Shown: positions 1 through 11,357, numbered from the stretch's first letter. The stretch is DNA of 64,000 nt from [Phialemoniopsis] sp. UDSM-2020 (GCA_018873225.1 JAEILZ010000006.1:620001-684000), one strand, 5' to 3'. The notes: generated by a model not told the origin, from the sequence alone. Translations and numbers: made by a program.

Positions 1-158
1 TTGGACCCCTTGATTGGGCCGTCTTTTCGGGTGAGGAAGTCTGCGAAGACAGAGCCCCCACTTTCGTTCGGGTGTTAGTCGAACATTGAGAACAGGCCTG
101 GTACACTGAAGCCTTACATGTAGCCGGCGGCGCCGGTGACGAGAATGTTTTGAGGCAT
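1..158 (-). CDS. NAD(P)-dependent epimerase/dehydratase, 5' part only
   Basis: Only the start of this gene lies in the window; it runs off the left edge. On the minus strand the ATG is at 158-156. Exon 1 is 158-118, a GT-AG intron is 117-61, and exon 2 continues from 60 to the edge. The spliced protein begins MPQNILVTGAAGYIGGSVFA, which holds the TGxxGxxG dinucleotide-binding motif of the extended short-chain dehydrogenase/epimerase family; unspliced, the conserved Ile is lost. The motif starts at about residue 8, so this is the true N-terminus and there is no signal peptide, pointing to a cytosolic NAD(P)-dependent enzyme. The substrate cannot be told from this fragment. It is divergent from the regulator that begins at 467, with a 308-base shared upstream region. 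Confidence 0.8.
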
Positions 159-466
159 GGCGAAAGATTCGTAGTGAATCGAGCTATGAGTTTGAATCAA
201 TTCATCAATTATTTGGCATCTCGAGCAGCACCTCTAGATCACTTTATATCATTCTCGAGTTGTACATCTCAAATGCTGACCTCAGACCCGCAATTGTGGT
301 TATGATGCCAGTGGGGCACGCTAAAGGGCTGGATGGAAACCCGCGCGAATCCGCATTCTCGGGCTAGATTTGTCATCTCCGTCATCCATTTCCAACCCCA
401 AAAAGACCAAGCCAGGCAACCCAGCCAGATGATCAATTGATAACCTTCAAAGCGAAGGCAACCGCC
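159..466. promoter_or_regulatory. Divergent intergenic region, epimerase / Zn2Cys6 regulator
   Basis: These 308 bases lie between two divergent start codons and must hold both promoters. I see no convincing TATA box for either gene and no ORF worth calling. Confidence 0.4.
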
Positions 467-2882
467 ATGGAATCCCGCGGGCAGACTTCAGATTCGGCGT
501 CAGTCGGACGGCCGGCCATCGCGCGTCGATCGGTCAGTTGGAAGCGTAGCTCCCTGTTGATGACCCGATCAAGCATGCTAACACCGGGCAACACAGTGCG
601 ATCATTGCCGCAGCAGGAAGGTTGGTACTCCGACCTCGATACCCATGAAACCCGTGTTGATCTTTGCGAATGATTTAGATCGCTTGTGACCGAGGTTCCC
701 CGTGCTCGAATTGCGTCTCGGCCAGGCTGCAATGCACGCACAGCCCCCTGGCTCCCAAAGCAAACAGCCCACGGCAGCGCGTGAACATCACGGCACAGTA
801 GTGAGTGGTGCAACCTGACCTATCATTTAGACTGCCTATCCGTGACTCAGTTCCTGACATGTGCGCATCATGTCTAGTGAGCGAAAGATTGATGACATCG
901 CGAAGAGTGTTGAAGGCATACAGCAATTTCTACGGAGCCTCGACTTGGCCCCCAGCGCCAAACAGCAGGAGATCGAGCGCGCATTCTCGACACCATCGTC
1001 TTACACCCTCGTGAGCGAGGAAAAGCCACCCTATCCGTCTGTTGCCGAGACAGAGTGGGACTATTCTGGAAACATCATCGACTTCATCAAGATCGTCGTC
1101 GGTCAAGGGAGCAGAACGCTCTCTGAGACTGGGGGAGATCACATCATCTCGTGTCTTACAAACCTGTTAGATGCAGTGGAGAACAGTAGTACGGGTTTGC
1201 ATCCGTCCTTTCTCCGAAATGAAATCGCCAAAGTTCAGACCGACCCTACCATGCCCCCTCTTGAAGCGGCACTGTCAGTTCTGCGATGGGCCAAAGGTTT
1301 GTATCCTCTTATTTTGAGCCGGCCGTCGCTATCTGACGTAACATGATATAGCTCACGAGGGGCATGCGAGAATGGCTTGGATATCTCGCGTCCTTCCACT
1401 CGACATGTTCTCGGAAACCTGTCGAAAAATCTATTTCGCTATCGAGGATTACACCGAGATCGACTTCATCCTTGCCAACGGATTTCTGCTCTACGTGTTC
1501 TCCGAGTACATTTCGGACACTGGTCTCCAAGACTACCTAGCTCATCGCCAACTATGCCAAGCAAATCTGTACAACGCGTGCGCCCGGCTTCCCCTTCTGC
1601 TCCAGCCCTCAATGGAAGTCATTGCTGCATTGACGCTTGGGGTGAGTAAACATATTCTGACGTTCGAAGTACCGCCTGCTGACTGACAGGGCAGGCCTTC
1701 AACGCGGTAGAAGACTTCAACGTCTCATCCGCCTGGACCCTGATTTCCAGCGCTGCGAATCTCTGCCAGACGCTAGGATATCACCTCGCCCGTCCAATGA
1801 GCAAGATTAACGATGCAACACGAAGCGCACAGGCACGCCTCTTCTGGACAGTGTATAGGATGGAGAAAGGTCTCTCACTTCGATTAGGCCGTTCTTCCAA
1901 CATCCGCGACATCGATGTGACCTTGCCTTTCGATCTGGACGGTGAACGACACAGTAGACTTGGGCAGATGCAGGGGAAAGTCTGGGACCATTTGTATAGT
2001 CCAACGAGTCTTGCTCAGACGGATTGGACCGCAAGAGGAAGGTTGGCTGAGGACCTTGCGACTGAGCTCCGAGGGCTCATTGAAGTGACTCGTTCCGACT
2101 TCCATGTTCGTAGCCCCTGTAACTGTTAGAAGCTATTGTTACTGATCACTTTCGCGTAGGGTGCCTCTGATCACCACACCGAAGGCCAGCACGACCACGA
2201 ACAAGACGTCTATCTACATGCTGAGCTGGTCTGTCAGTCTTCTCTTCTCGCCCTAATACTACGAGCGGTTCCTCCAGCACCTGGGACTTTGGGTGGTGCT
2301 TCGGACGAATGCATTGCAGTAGCTCGGGACGTCTTGGATCTACACCAGCGCTGTGTCACAAGCATGCGAGAATCCGAGAGTGACCCTTTCATACTGAACA
2401 AGTACCTGAGCTGGTGAGTCACCATCTGATTGCATCCCCGCCCCGGTCATGCCGAAATGCCCTTACTTACCACCCCGCGCAGGTCTGTGGTTCACCATCC
2501 TTTCGTCCCCTTCAGCATCATCTTCAGCCATGCCTTCCAGCTACTAGATGTCGACGACCTAGCGCGGCTAGAACGCTTCGCAGCGTCGCTGAAGCCGGTT
2601 CAGCCTTCGCCGAAGCCCAACGCAAACTTTCATCGGCTGTACGAGCTGCTCTGCCAAGCTGCCAGATTCTACATTGAAACGAATACCCCGGCTACAACGG
2701 GTACTCACTCGGGCCTTGGCGTCGCGTCCGTGCCCGAGATTGCCGACTTCGCAAATCTTAACGCGGCAGCAGGCAGAGACGAGACCTTGGCGCCTGCACT
2801 TGTTCCGGCGAACGACTTGAGCGACTGGTATTTCGGGAACCAACAGCTCATGAGCCTTTTGGATGAGGATATTACCTTTTGA
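467..2882 (+). CDS. Zn2Cys6 fungal transcription factor (Fungal_trans domain)
   Basis: Eight exons by my splicing: 467-532, 597-620, 679-800, 878-1296, 1352-1641, 1695-2105, 2160-2413, 2483-2882, giving 661 residues. The binuclear zinc cluster appears only after splicing: Cys23, 26, 33, 39, 42 and 49 with spacing C-x2-C-x6-C-x5-C-x2-C-x6-C. The 24-base exon 2 encodes just CDHCRSRK. The intron before it has a GCTAAC branch site and ends at 596; the next one starts with an unusual GTTGGT. After the cluster comes a short helical linker (YERKIDDIAKSVEGIQQFL), then the fungal-specific regulatory domain with the typical ISSAANLCQTLGYH and RLFWTVYRMEKGLSLRLGRS stretches. It should be a nuclear DNA-binding regulator; the target is unknown. 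The long ORF reading from 861 starts at GTG directly after an in-frame stop and is not the real start. Confidence 0.8.
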
Positions 2883-3031
2883 CCGTTCAGTCGCCAAAAC
2901 TCGGTTGTTACATTTCGGAGGATACACAGGAAGGTCTCCCGGGCATTTCAGGTGATTGCGCTGCTCACACGTGACTCACGGTCAGCTCAGCATTACCTCT
3001 GCTGATGTCGGATGACGTCCCCGCTGACAGG

Positions 3032-3039
3032 TATAAAAG
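3032..3039 (+). promoter_or_regulatory. TATA box (TATAAAAG) of F-box gene
   Basis: TATAAAAG lies 118 bases before the chosen ATG at 3157, followed by a pyrimidine-rich stretch. Spacing fits a fungal core promoter. Inference from motif and position only. Confidence 0.5.
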
Positions 3040-3136
3040 TCCAAAACGTCTTCCTCTCAATCTTTCCATCTCTGGATTCGAGAGTCCTTCAAATACTATC
3101 CTATTCTGGCTTCCCTGCAACCAGTGCTGAGCACAA

Positions 3137-3160
3137 ATGACCGCAGCTCATCGGCGATGA
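3137..3160 (+). promoter_or_regulatory. Upstream ORF overlapping the F-box start codon
   Basis: An ATG at 3137 opens a seven-codon reading frame (MTAAHRR) that ends at TGA 3158-3160. The stop overlaps the tandem ATG ATG (3157-3162) of the F-box gene, in another frame. The arrangement is seen directly; translational control by termination-reinitiation is inferred. Confidence 0.5.
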
Positions 3161-4581
3161 TGGCTACTTCATTACTCGACCTCCCGCATGAGCTGCTGCA
3201 GCAGATCCTAGTGACGCTGCCCGCTGCCGATTTATCTGCGCTCTCTCTAGTGTGCAAAGCGATGAATGCACTGACTGAGAACCTTCTTTATTCCGACTTC
3301 CACTGGACTTGGACCTTTGATGTCCCGCCAAAACCCTCGGTTGCGGACACGCGCGCTTCATCCAAGACCCCGCCCCTCATGAGATTTGTGCAAACCTGCC
3401 TCGAGAAGCCCCATCTCGCCTCTTTGGTGACAAAAGTCGACTTGGAAGGGGATAGTCTCAGTCGCATATCTCACCATTATCGTGGCGATTTGCCAACGCT
3501 ACCTATCCACGAAGTCTCTCTTCAGAACTTGGTACTCGGCGCTGTGGATGCTATGGACATGTGGCAGGAAGACAAAGACATGTGGCTGGAAGGGCTGGCA
3601 CAAGGCAAAGTCGACGCCTGGGTTGCACTGCTTCTATCACGGGTGCCGAACCTCCGATCCCTGACCCTGGACGAGAATTTTCTGAGAGACGCAGCATATG
3701 TCGGCTGGCTCCTCCGCTGGGCCCTTTGCGACACAGAGGTACCTCGATTGTTTCGCAGCATTGTCGACGTGGAGTTCAAGCTCGCGCTGGACTTGCGCTA
3801 CCGCATGGAATCGTTCAACGTGTACTACATGCTGCCTTTATTCTACCTACCAGCCGTAGAACATATCTCGGCCTCAGTCGACAACCAGCTCTTTGAGTAT
3901 CCGTTCGTATGGCCCGTGGAACGCCGTCCGAATCCATCAGGGCTTCAATCACTGGAGCTGACTATGCTGCGAGAGGGAAATCTCGGAGAGATCCTCTCCA
4001 CTACAAAGGGACTTAAGCGCCTCAAATGGGGCTGGTTCCATTACCCAAGCATTCGAGGACAACATTCCGCCCCCATGGTTGTCAACCTAGACGACATCGT
4101 CACTGATTTGTCCCACGTCCGGGCGACACTGACTGACCTTACCATCACCGCGAGGAGTAGCATTGACAGCGATGATGTCCGCTATTCTCCGGCCACGGTC
4201 AAGGGTTCTTTCGAGCCGCTGGCCAACTTCGATGCCCTCACGAGGCTAGAGGTCCCACTGCCATTCTTGACGGGCAGCATGTCCCCGGACGGGGCGCGAG
4301 ACATCGGCTACTCTCTTCCCCGGAACCTGGAGGAGCTCACTATCACAGACGACTTGTATCTCCAAGAAGAGTACGGCTGGGGAGAGGAGCATTTCCCTGC
4401 GGCGATCAGGACGTGGTTGGAGAATTGGAAGGCTTTCACGCCCGGCATCAAGAGGTTTCATCTGCTTCTAAAGTTGATGGACTTTGATGACTGGGGTCCG
4501 GAGGATCGACAACAGTTGAGGGAGCTGGGTGAGCGAATGGGAGTGGCAGTGAAGATTACAAAGCTGGCTGGGGATATGTAG
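3157..4581 (+). CDS. F-box protein
   Basis: A single-exon gene of 474 residues. The N-terminus (LLDLPHELLQQILVTLPAAD then LSALSLVCKAMNALTE) is a clear F-box, which in this family binds Skp1 and makes the protein the substrate receptor of an SCF ubiquitin ligase. The rest is long, Leu-rich and acidic, with irregular LxxLxL spacing like the degenerate leucine-rich repeats of fungal F-box proteins; no regular repeat can be counted. The reading frame is open back to 3124, but that codon is GTG, so I use the first ATG at 3157 (a second follows at once). A small upstream ORF overlaps this start. The substrate is unknown. Confidence 0.8.
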   Translation: MMATSLLDLPHELLQQILVTLPAADLSALSLVCKAMNALTENLLYSDFHWTWTFDVPPKPSVADTRASSKTPPLMRFVQTCLEKPHLASLVTKVDLEGDSLSRISHHYRGDLPTLPIHEVSLQNLVLGAVDAMDMWQEDKDMWLEGLAQGKVDAWVALLLSRVPNLRSLTLDENFLRDAAYVGWLLRWALCDTEVPRLFRSIVDVEFKLALDLRYRMESFNVYYMLPLFYLPAVEHISASVDNQLFEYPFVWPVERRPNPSGLQSLELTMLREGNLGEILSTTKGLKRLKWGWFHYPSIRGQHSAPMVVNLDDIVTDLSHVRATLTDLTITARSSIDSDDVRYSPATVKGSFEPLANFDALTRLEVPLPFLTGSMSPDGARDIGYSLPRNLEELTITDDLYLQEEYGWGEEHFPAAIRTWLENWKAFTPGIKRFHLLLKLMDFDDWGPEDRQQLRELGERMGVAVKITKLAGDM

Positions 4582-4762
4582 GTACACATCGTTAGTACGC
4601 AATGTTGAAAGCGAGATAAGGCAGTGCTCACGAAAGTTAATCTGCCTCTATCAATGCGGGTTCATTTCAAGTGCCCAGTACATGAAGAAATTCTCCTGAT
4701 TGTGCTATTGTGTGTAGTATCTCGGATTTTCTCAGGGTGCATGATCAAGTTTAGCCCCTTTA

Positions 4763-7508
4763 TTACCTACAACAGAAATCATAGTCTCGCCACTTGGGCT
4801 GGAAGTCATATACGATGCAGCCAACCTGAGTACTTCCTCCGACTCCACCATTATTGCATTTCCTCCAGTTGTTAAAAAACAAGTCATAACAACTCACATC
4901 TGCTCCCGGGGCCCCCGAAGGTAGCGGGTTCTGCGCACTAACCTCCTTCTTGTCATTCGGCAGTACACAGCCATCCTTCCAGACAGCACGCATAGAGTAC
5001 GACATGCGGTTACCAAAGTACTCATTTGTCTCCCAGAAGGGATACGTTGAGGAGTCGTCCTTCTTGATAGTCTTCTTACCAAAGGTGTCACACATGGCCT
5101 TGGCGACAAAGTCGACAAAGTTCTCGTGCAGATCACCGTGGTCGCCAAAGTCATCTTTGCCAGCGCATACGGTGTCGAAGATCTTTTCTTCTGTGGCCTT
5201 GGGTCCCGCGCCCTTCAGTTCAAAGGACGCGGTGCCGCAGTCGTCTATCTTGAAAGAACCTTTGTGGGCCATGGTATGCGAGTCATATCGACCTGTTGCC
5301 ATTGGTTAGGGTTCAGGTGGTGAAATACTCATAGAGGTAATGCTTACAATCAGTCGGCGTTCCAAAGCCCGACTTGAAGATGGTCTTGCACCCATGGGAA
5401 CACTTGGCTGTGTCTGAGGCTGCGCTCCACTCCAGGATGACATTCCAGTCTCCAATTGACGGATCATCAATGTTGTCTTTACCGTATTGGGCCTTTGACC
5501 CTTTGGAGATGTCGCTGTGGTCATCACAGAACTTGTCTGCAATCCTGTTACATAACAATTGTCAGGCCTGATGGACAATTTATTATAAGGTAAGGCAAAA
5601 ATGTCATACTCATCGAAAGTCTTCTTCTCGAAGTTCTCCAGTGGTCTCTCGCATTTGCCATAGTTTGTCAGTGGGTCGTCGCGGCGGACCTTGAGCGGGC
5701 ATGAGTCGATGGTCAGTGTCTGAGGGAACCCTTGAGCGTTGTTCTTCTTCTGCCACACGTTGAGCATCTGCCAGATGACCATGTTGGAGATGATGCGGTG
5801 CAGAAGGATCTGCGGATGGAACACGCGTCCGTATCCGTCCGGCAACAGATTGGGAATTTCGACGTCAAGAAGCGCCGGGCTCGTCTTATCGTCGAGCTCG
5901 ACGAAGGCAGCACCACCGGAGGGATTGTTCGCGTCAACAGCTGGCTCTTTGAACCTGACTTCAGGGTCCATCATCTGAGTGATCTGGGCGTAGATGTCCA
6001 GGTCTCCGAGGAATGTTCCCTGTAGCTCTCCATTGGTGGATCGCTTCCATGGGTTGGTGCCGGCAGGGTCGAGACTGTTCAGCTCATAGAACATGAGCTG
6101 AGCCCTGCAGTGGTAAACACTGGTTAGTGGCGTTTCATGATACTGGTCTTACTCTGGATCGCTCACCTAGTGTTGCTCTCCTTTGTGGCTTCGTCGACAC
6201 CAGGCTCGCAGTACCTGCCACCCCACTTGCCGACGAATGGGTCATAGTCAACGAACTGGACTCTGTCGCCAGCTCGCTTGACCGCGTCTTTCTGTGACTT
6301 GTTAGACAACCAGTCCAGCCAGTACGTGACAGCGTCGGGCAACTTACTATCTTTTCATTGGCTTTGTTCACGAGATCGTTCATTGCTCTACGTTGAAGTC
6401 CTCCTAGTTTAGCCTCAGGTTGAAACATGTTTTCCGCTTTCTAATCTGAAGTCAGCAACAAATATCAGCTGACCAACCCGGCGTGAATTACTTACGTATA
6501 GCCAGGTAGACCAGGACACCTTGTCACACTCGTTCGTGTAATCTTCATCGAAGAACTTGGCGTAGCCCGTCATGTATATCATGCCACTAGCTCCGACCGT
6601 CAGCCACTGTCACCAAGCGGAATCGGCAAAGCATAAAGTTCAACAAGGTGAAAGACGTACTCATCGGCCAGCTTCTTCTTGGCAGCGTCGATGACTTTGT
6701 CGATCTTGTCACTGAATCCGTCACTGGCAATAATGTCGGCGCTTCGGTCGAGCTGCCCTGCGCAGCCACGACCAAGCTTATCCCAGTCGTAGTCGCTAGC
6801 CCAAGCGAATTTCTTGTCCAGGGCAGCGATCTTGGCGATGGTCACCTGTGTTGGGGTGAGAACTGCCCACTGATATATGCATTGATTCAAGATGTTGGAC
6901 AGTTCAGCATCATTTCCACCTGCAAAAGTAGTAAGCTTCTATTGTTCGTCAGGAAATGGTCCAGGGGTGTCGTACCAACAGATAGCAGAATGACCTGCTG
7001 CCCCGAGCTGAGAGTTGGTATCTGCTTGTCGAGGACATCCTGCGCTACAGCGCCTGAGCAAGATTTGAATTGAAACGTCCGTTTGGACGCATCGCCCAGG
7101 CGCAGGTCATTGTTGACGAGGTACGGATATGAGTGATCATAACGACTGCACGCCCAATCTTTACATACTTGATGAGTTTCTTCGCATCAGAATCAGCTTG
7201 TGGGTATTGCACTTACCGCTTTGACTATCAAAGATGCCCCCGATGTCTCCAAGCCGATCACCAGCGCCAATGCCGGCAGAGTATGAGTCTCCGATGGCAG
7301 CTAGCTTGGTGATGAACGACAGAGGAGAGTCATCCTCTTCGTCATCAATATCATCATCGTCGTCGTTTGACTGACGACTTTCTAGCTGAACAGCCGCATG
7401 ACTCGGCAGGAGGGCCGCAGGACTTGTGTGTACATTGATTGTCCCAGCAGGTATGGCAATACTACAGCGGAGTAAAGCAAGCAAAAGAAGAGCATACGAG
7501 TGATGCAT
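4763..7508 (-). CDS. Secreted SGNH-hydrolase family protein, 754 aa
   Basis: Nine exons on the minus strand: 7508-7217, 7158-6976, 6919-6661, 6586-6496, 6440-6348, 6291-6167, 6104-5610, 5544-5348, 5292-4763; the sum is in frame. Residues 1-18 are a signal peptide (MHHSYALLLLALLRCSIA). An Asp/Glu-rich stretch (about 48-60) precedes the SGNH hydrolase domain: block I GDSYSAG with the nucleophile Ser75, the GGND block with the conserved Asn, and a DGYGRVFHP segment supplying the His. These residues make it a likely active esterase or lipase-like enzyme, exported from the cell. The protein is much longer than a simple GDSL lipase: about 300 residues follow the catalytic His, ending in a Cys-rich region with several possible disulfides. 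The substrate is unknown. Divergent from the secreted-protein gene at 8565. Confidence 0.85.
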
Positions 7509-8564
7509 GATGATGATAGTGACTTGTCGCGAGAGGTGATCAAGCCCGCACAAGAGACATAGAAGTTGCGAGTGCTTCAAGGCGGGAAGAGCGACCAACA
7601 CAGGCACAATACGACTTATATGACAAGCCTTTCATGAAATGGAACTTGATCCTTTGTTCGAGGGATATGGGTTCTCCCCCGCTCTACGTTGTGATAACAG
7701 ATCGATGCATCAAGGACACGGCAATGTCTGAATTCACAACTGCCGATGATCGGCCCTGAATATTGGCATGTGATGCATCCGTAAGCCATCAAGAACTCAC
7801 AAACAGGTTTCGATTATCGTAAGATCATACCACGATTCAGCTCCTCCTGGCAATGTAGATGCATAATTGGGCGGCGTTCCGATAATCAGTCTGGCGGTGA
7901 GGATGCTGTGGTCAGACAGAGATATTAATTCCAAGGAGCCGCCGAAAGATTAGACACCTTCCATCTGGGGAAACACATGCATAAGGCAGAGTTATCATCA
8001 TCCTCAGCAAAAGCAACATGGGCATATCCATGTCAATCGCATCGCAAGTGGTATAAGTGGTCTGCTTACTTCTCCAAAAGGCTTGGCTGTCTCACGTCAC
8101 ACATGCTTTGCAAGATAAAACGTGCTGTGATCAAGATGTTCGGATGTATGTATTTCCTGATGAGGAAAACAAGACCGATAGGCTGTGCTGCATCACAAGG
8201 CTGACATGCCGGGCGGAAGTACCTCTAAAGTACATTTGGTCTCACCATCGATTCCGATCGTCCCCCACGTAAGCAGTTGTGGTGATTAAAGTTCTCACCA
8301 AGTGACAAGGATTAGTCGGATTCGAGTGTGATTGGCTACTGGAACTATTCGGGGTTGAACATCTTGGAGATGCTATATCACGGTTTTATACACTTATCCG
8401 AGTCCCGGTTGGCTTAAATGCGTATAAGGGACATGAGAATACCCCGACTGTATAAACCCGGCCTCGCGCCAGAGTAGGTACTTGCAGCTTCCAGTCCAGT
8501 CTGTTTTGACATAGACTGTGAAGCAGAAGCTACTGTTCCCGCCACTCTTGTTACTGCACAGAAA
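7509..8564. promoter_or_regulatory. Divergent intergenic region between two secreted-protein genes
   Basis: About 1.06 kb with no supported gene; short ORFs near 7977-8272 show no domain or codon pattern. It must hold the promoters of both neighbouring secreted-protein genes. A TATAAA at 8451-8456 lies 109 bases before the ATG at 8565. Confidence 0.45.
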
Positions 8565-9569
8565 ATGGTTGCGCCAAAGTTCTCATGGCTTGTTGTGCTG
8601 GCCTGTTGCTCGGCTTCCATTGCGTACGACCTAACAAAGACGCGAGAGCCGAAAGGAAATCTCGCAGTCACTCTTGATCTCTCCCTCGCCCTTTCGTTTC
8701 CTCATGATGCGGCGCCGGCTACGGACAAGAAATCACCGCGGAACTGGGTCTGGAGCAGTCATATGAAGTTCAAAGACGATGTCACTCCCAATGATGATGG
8801 TGAAGGCGGTATCAGTGACGCGCAGTTGTGGAAGATAACCCTCGACGCGTACACAGAGAGTAAGTCTATGCAATCCACCTTTCATAGCAGGAGTCTAACA
8901 CAACCCTCATCGTAGTGAGAAACGACGCGCAGCAGTACGGTATCAAGACGTCTTCGCGTCCCAAGGCGCTCGCGGCCCTTGCTTGGGGCAATGAGCTCAT
9001 CCTGGCTTCGACGCAGAAGGGCATCGGCTCCTTCACCTACGAGTACAGTGCAAACTCGCAGGTCCTCAAGGACCTCCAGCTCTGTCAGCAGGTCTGGAAA
9101 GATGCGACCAATGAGGACAAGGAGCACCGCACTCGCGGGCGTTGTGCCGAGCCGATGGCATGCCATGTATACTACACTCTGAACCCGGACGAGCACTTGG
9201 CGACCAAGCACGCTAGAATCGCGGCAGTCGTAGAGAACAGTGAAGGTGTAGTGGAGCAGCAGGACCCGTGTATTGATCCAGATCAGCAGACTGTAGGTGA
9301 TGTCTTCTGATTGAACCCCCTTTTCTGTCAAAGAAACTTCCCGCTAATATCCAATTCAGCGCGACATCTGGGGCTGCAACGTCTTTACAGCCTCGCAGGG
9401 CCTGAATGTTATATCTAGAACTATTGCGCCAGCAGACTACGACCTCAAGGAAGTTGCTGGCGGTCGCACGGAGTACAATCAAGTTCAATTGTGCGGAGAT
9501 GTGAGGGAGACCAAGATTGGAGGGGCTGCATCTCCTGCTCCTGGAACTTCTGGGCCTTCTGGGTCTTAG
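8565..9569 (+). CDS. Small secreted protein of unknown function
   Basis: Three exons, 8565-8859, 8916-9292 and 9360-9569, give 293 residues. The first 20 residues (MVAPKFSWLVVLACCSASIA) form a signal peptide. The mature protein has a conserved-looking core (ALAWGNELILASTQKGIGSF, then RCAEPMACHVYYTLNPDE) and a handful of Cys residues that could pair; it ends in a Gly/Ser/Pro-rich tail. The segments around the two introns join smoothly into the same frame, which supports the model. I recognise no family. A secreted deaminase-like or effector-like role is possible but not shown. A TATA box at 8451 fits transcription of this strand. Confidence 0.75.
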
Positions 9570-10532
9570 ATACATGTCTGTATCCTTTTTCTCGCGCTTC
9601 CTAGATAGTGGTGGTTTTTTTCGTATAGCATGAGTCTACCTTGGAGTATTCCCGACACAAATAATGTCTTGAATCTTATAGCTTTGTTGTCCCAGGGAGC
9701 ACTCATCATTAGCATCTTCTACTCCTAAACGGTCAGGCATCGAACTCAGTTCATGCTCTCAATCTCACAGTGCATCTGTCTTGGTGAACAATTTTTCAGT
9801 CTTCCTGATCCGCTTCTTTGATGTGATAGTTAAACAGCCGGCATACAATCCCGAGCTGGACTCGCGTCGCGACCAGCTCCTGTAGGACCTCTGAGATGAG
9901 AAGCCTATTCGCTCCCAGATCATATTACCACCTTGCTGGCTGGGGTGAGACACACCACACTCTTTCATGGAAGAAAATATCAAAGGGCCGCATGATCATC
10001 TCCTGTGGAGAACAGTTCTTGAAAGGCGGGCAGACCATCCTGGGTTCGGTGAGCAGCAAATCTTGGCGAAAATGTTAGACCAATGGCATACCTTGGAGAG
10101 GTGCAAATATGTGTGTAAGAAGATGCCCTTGCCAGGTTTTTCATCACATCAGTAGGGCTGTGCCACAGGGGTGCGGCCCACCATGCGGTCTGAGCTCGGC
10201 CGCCACAAAGCATGGCGGTGGGGATCTGACGGGAAAGGCTTGCTGACGTGATGTTGGGGTAGATGCTCATCCCTCGGCAGAACAGTGTTGGAGATTTGGA
10301 GAAGCTTCATTGGGAGTGCAAACAGCTTTCTGTTTGTGTGAGCAGATGGAGTTATTTACTATCAGGCCATCACCGTTGCAAGCATCCTCTTATTGTAGAT
10401 GTGAACACAATAGCAGATGAATTTGGCAATATTATGCATGGAACTATTGTTGACAAAGGAACTTCACAAGTGACAAAATTGCCAAGCTACCGAATTGAAA
10501 CACATCGAAGAAATATCAAAGAAAAAAGCGGT
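9570..10532. other. Intergenic, no gene seen
   Basis: About 960 bases at the 3' ends of two convergent genes. Several short ORFs on both strands overlap each other and have no recognisable domain. I see no repeat or RNA gene. Confidence 0.4.
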
Positions 10533-11357
10533 TTAGCGCGAAGTGTCGAGCTTCTTTAGCTGTTGATCCATCATAAGTCGGCCAGTTTGCGACAGCAACT
10601 TCGTTGTTCCCTTGGATAGTCCCTCTGCCTTTGCCTTGACTATCACCCAGACTCGGGGGATCTGCATGTGGTTCTGGAGCTCCGAAGACTCGTCGACCTC
10701 CGCGAGGTGTTCTACTGGTGGAACCTCGGCTTTCTCCTGACGTCCATGCCTGGACCTGAATGACAGGGAACGCTTCCATGTAGTCTTCAGCCCCTGATAA
10801 GCCCGAAGAGGAGACTCCGAGGGCTCGAGTGACTGCTTGCTGGTAATCGAAGGCGTTGTGATGTCGGTAGCAAATGACTGATCTGAGTGTGGGCTGCTCA
10901 GATTCGAAGCGACAGCAGAACTGGCAGAAAGCGAGTCTCGGCCGGGCAAGTCATAAGCGCAAGACTCCGCGTCCGTTTCGTTTTGTTGGAATGGCTGATA
11001 CACCTCCACGGGAATGATTCTCAACGGCTGTGGTGCTGCCAGGGCATCCAGCTCAAAGCGAGATAGTGGCCGAGAGGAGTAGATGGACATGGAATACTCC
11101 GAGTGCTGCAAGTCACCTTGAGGCCATTGCTCGTCATACTGGCCAAGGTTGACGTTGCTGCGACTATCGAACTCGAAGCGATTGCGTAGTTGTGTCACGC
11201 ACGCTTGGTACTCTGCTTCTTTGCATTCTTGCGCAGACACCTTAGCCTCAGAGTCATCGCCCTGGCGCGCGAAGTGTGCTTCCAGACGTTGCAAAGTAGA
11301 GAGAATGCCAAGCAGAATCTCGGGGCTCGACAATTGCTGAGAAACTGCTGAAGACAT
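10533..11357 (-). CDS. Hypothetical protein, Ser-rich, 274 aa
   Basis: One exon, ATG at 11357. The N-terminus (about 1-60) is predicted to be helical with a possible coiled coil (SPEILLGILSTLQRLEAHFA). The middle is low-complexity and Ser/Pro/Glu-rich, probably disordered, followed by a basic patch (TTWKRSLSFRSRHGRQEK) and a helical amphipathic C-terminus. There is no signal peptide or membrane segment, so it is likely intracellular. I do not recognise a family. A real gene is favoured by the long uninterrupted frame and biased but non-repetitive composition; function unknown. Confidence 0.55.
   Translation of the reverse strand: MSSAVSQQLSSPEILLGILSTLQRLEAHFARQGDDSEAKVSAQECKEAEYQACVTQLRNRFEFDSRSNVNLGQYDEQWPQGDLQHSEYSMSIYSSRPLSRFELDALAAPQPLRIIPVEVYQPFQQNETDAESCAYDLPGRDSLSASSAVASNLSSPHSDQSFATDITTPSITSKQSLEPSESPLRAYQGLKTTWKRSLSFRSRHGRQEKAEVPPVEHLAEVDESSELQNHMQIPRVWVIVKAKAEGLSKGTTKLLSQTGRLMMDQQLKKLDTSR

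Noticed and set aside
805..1014. CASCL motif in another frame as part of a zinc cluster
   Set aside because: The Cys spacing does not fit a zinc cluster; the real cluster is found by splicing 467-800.
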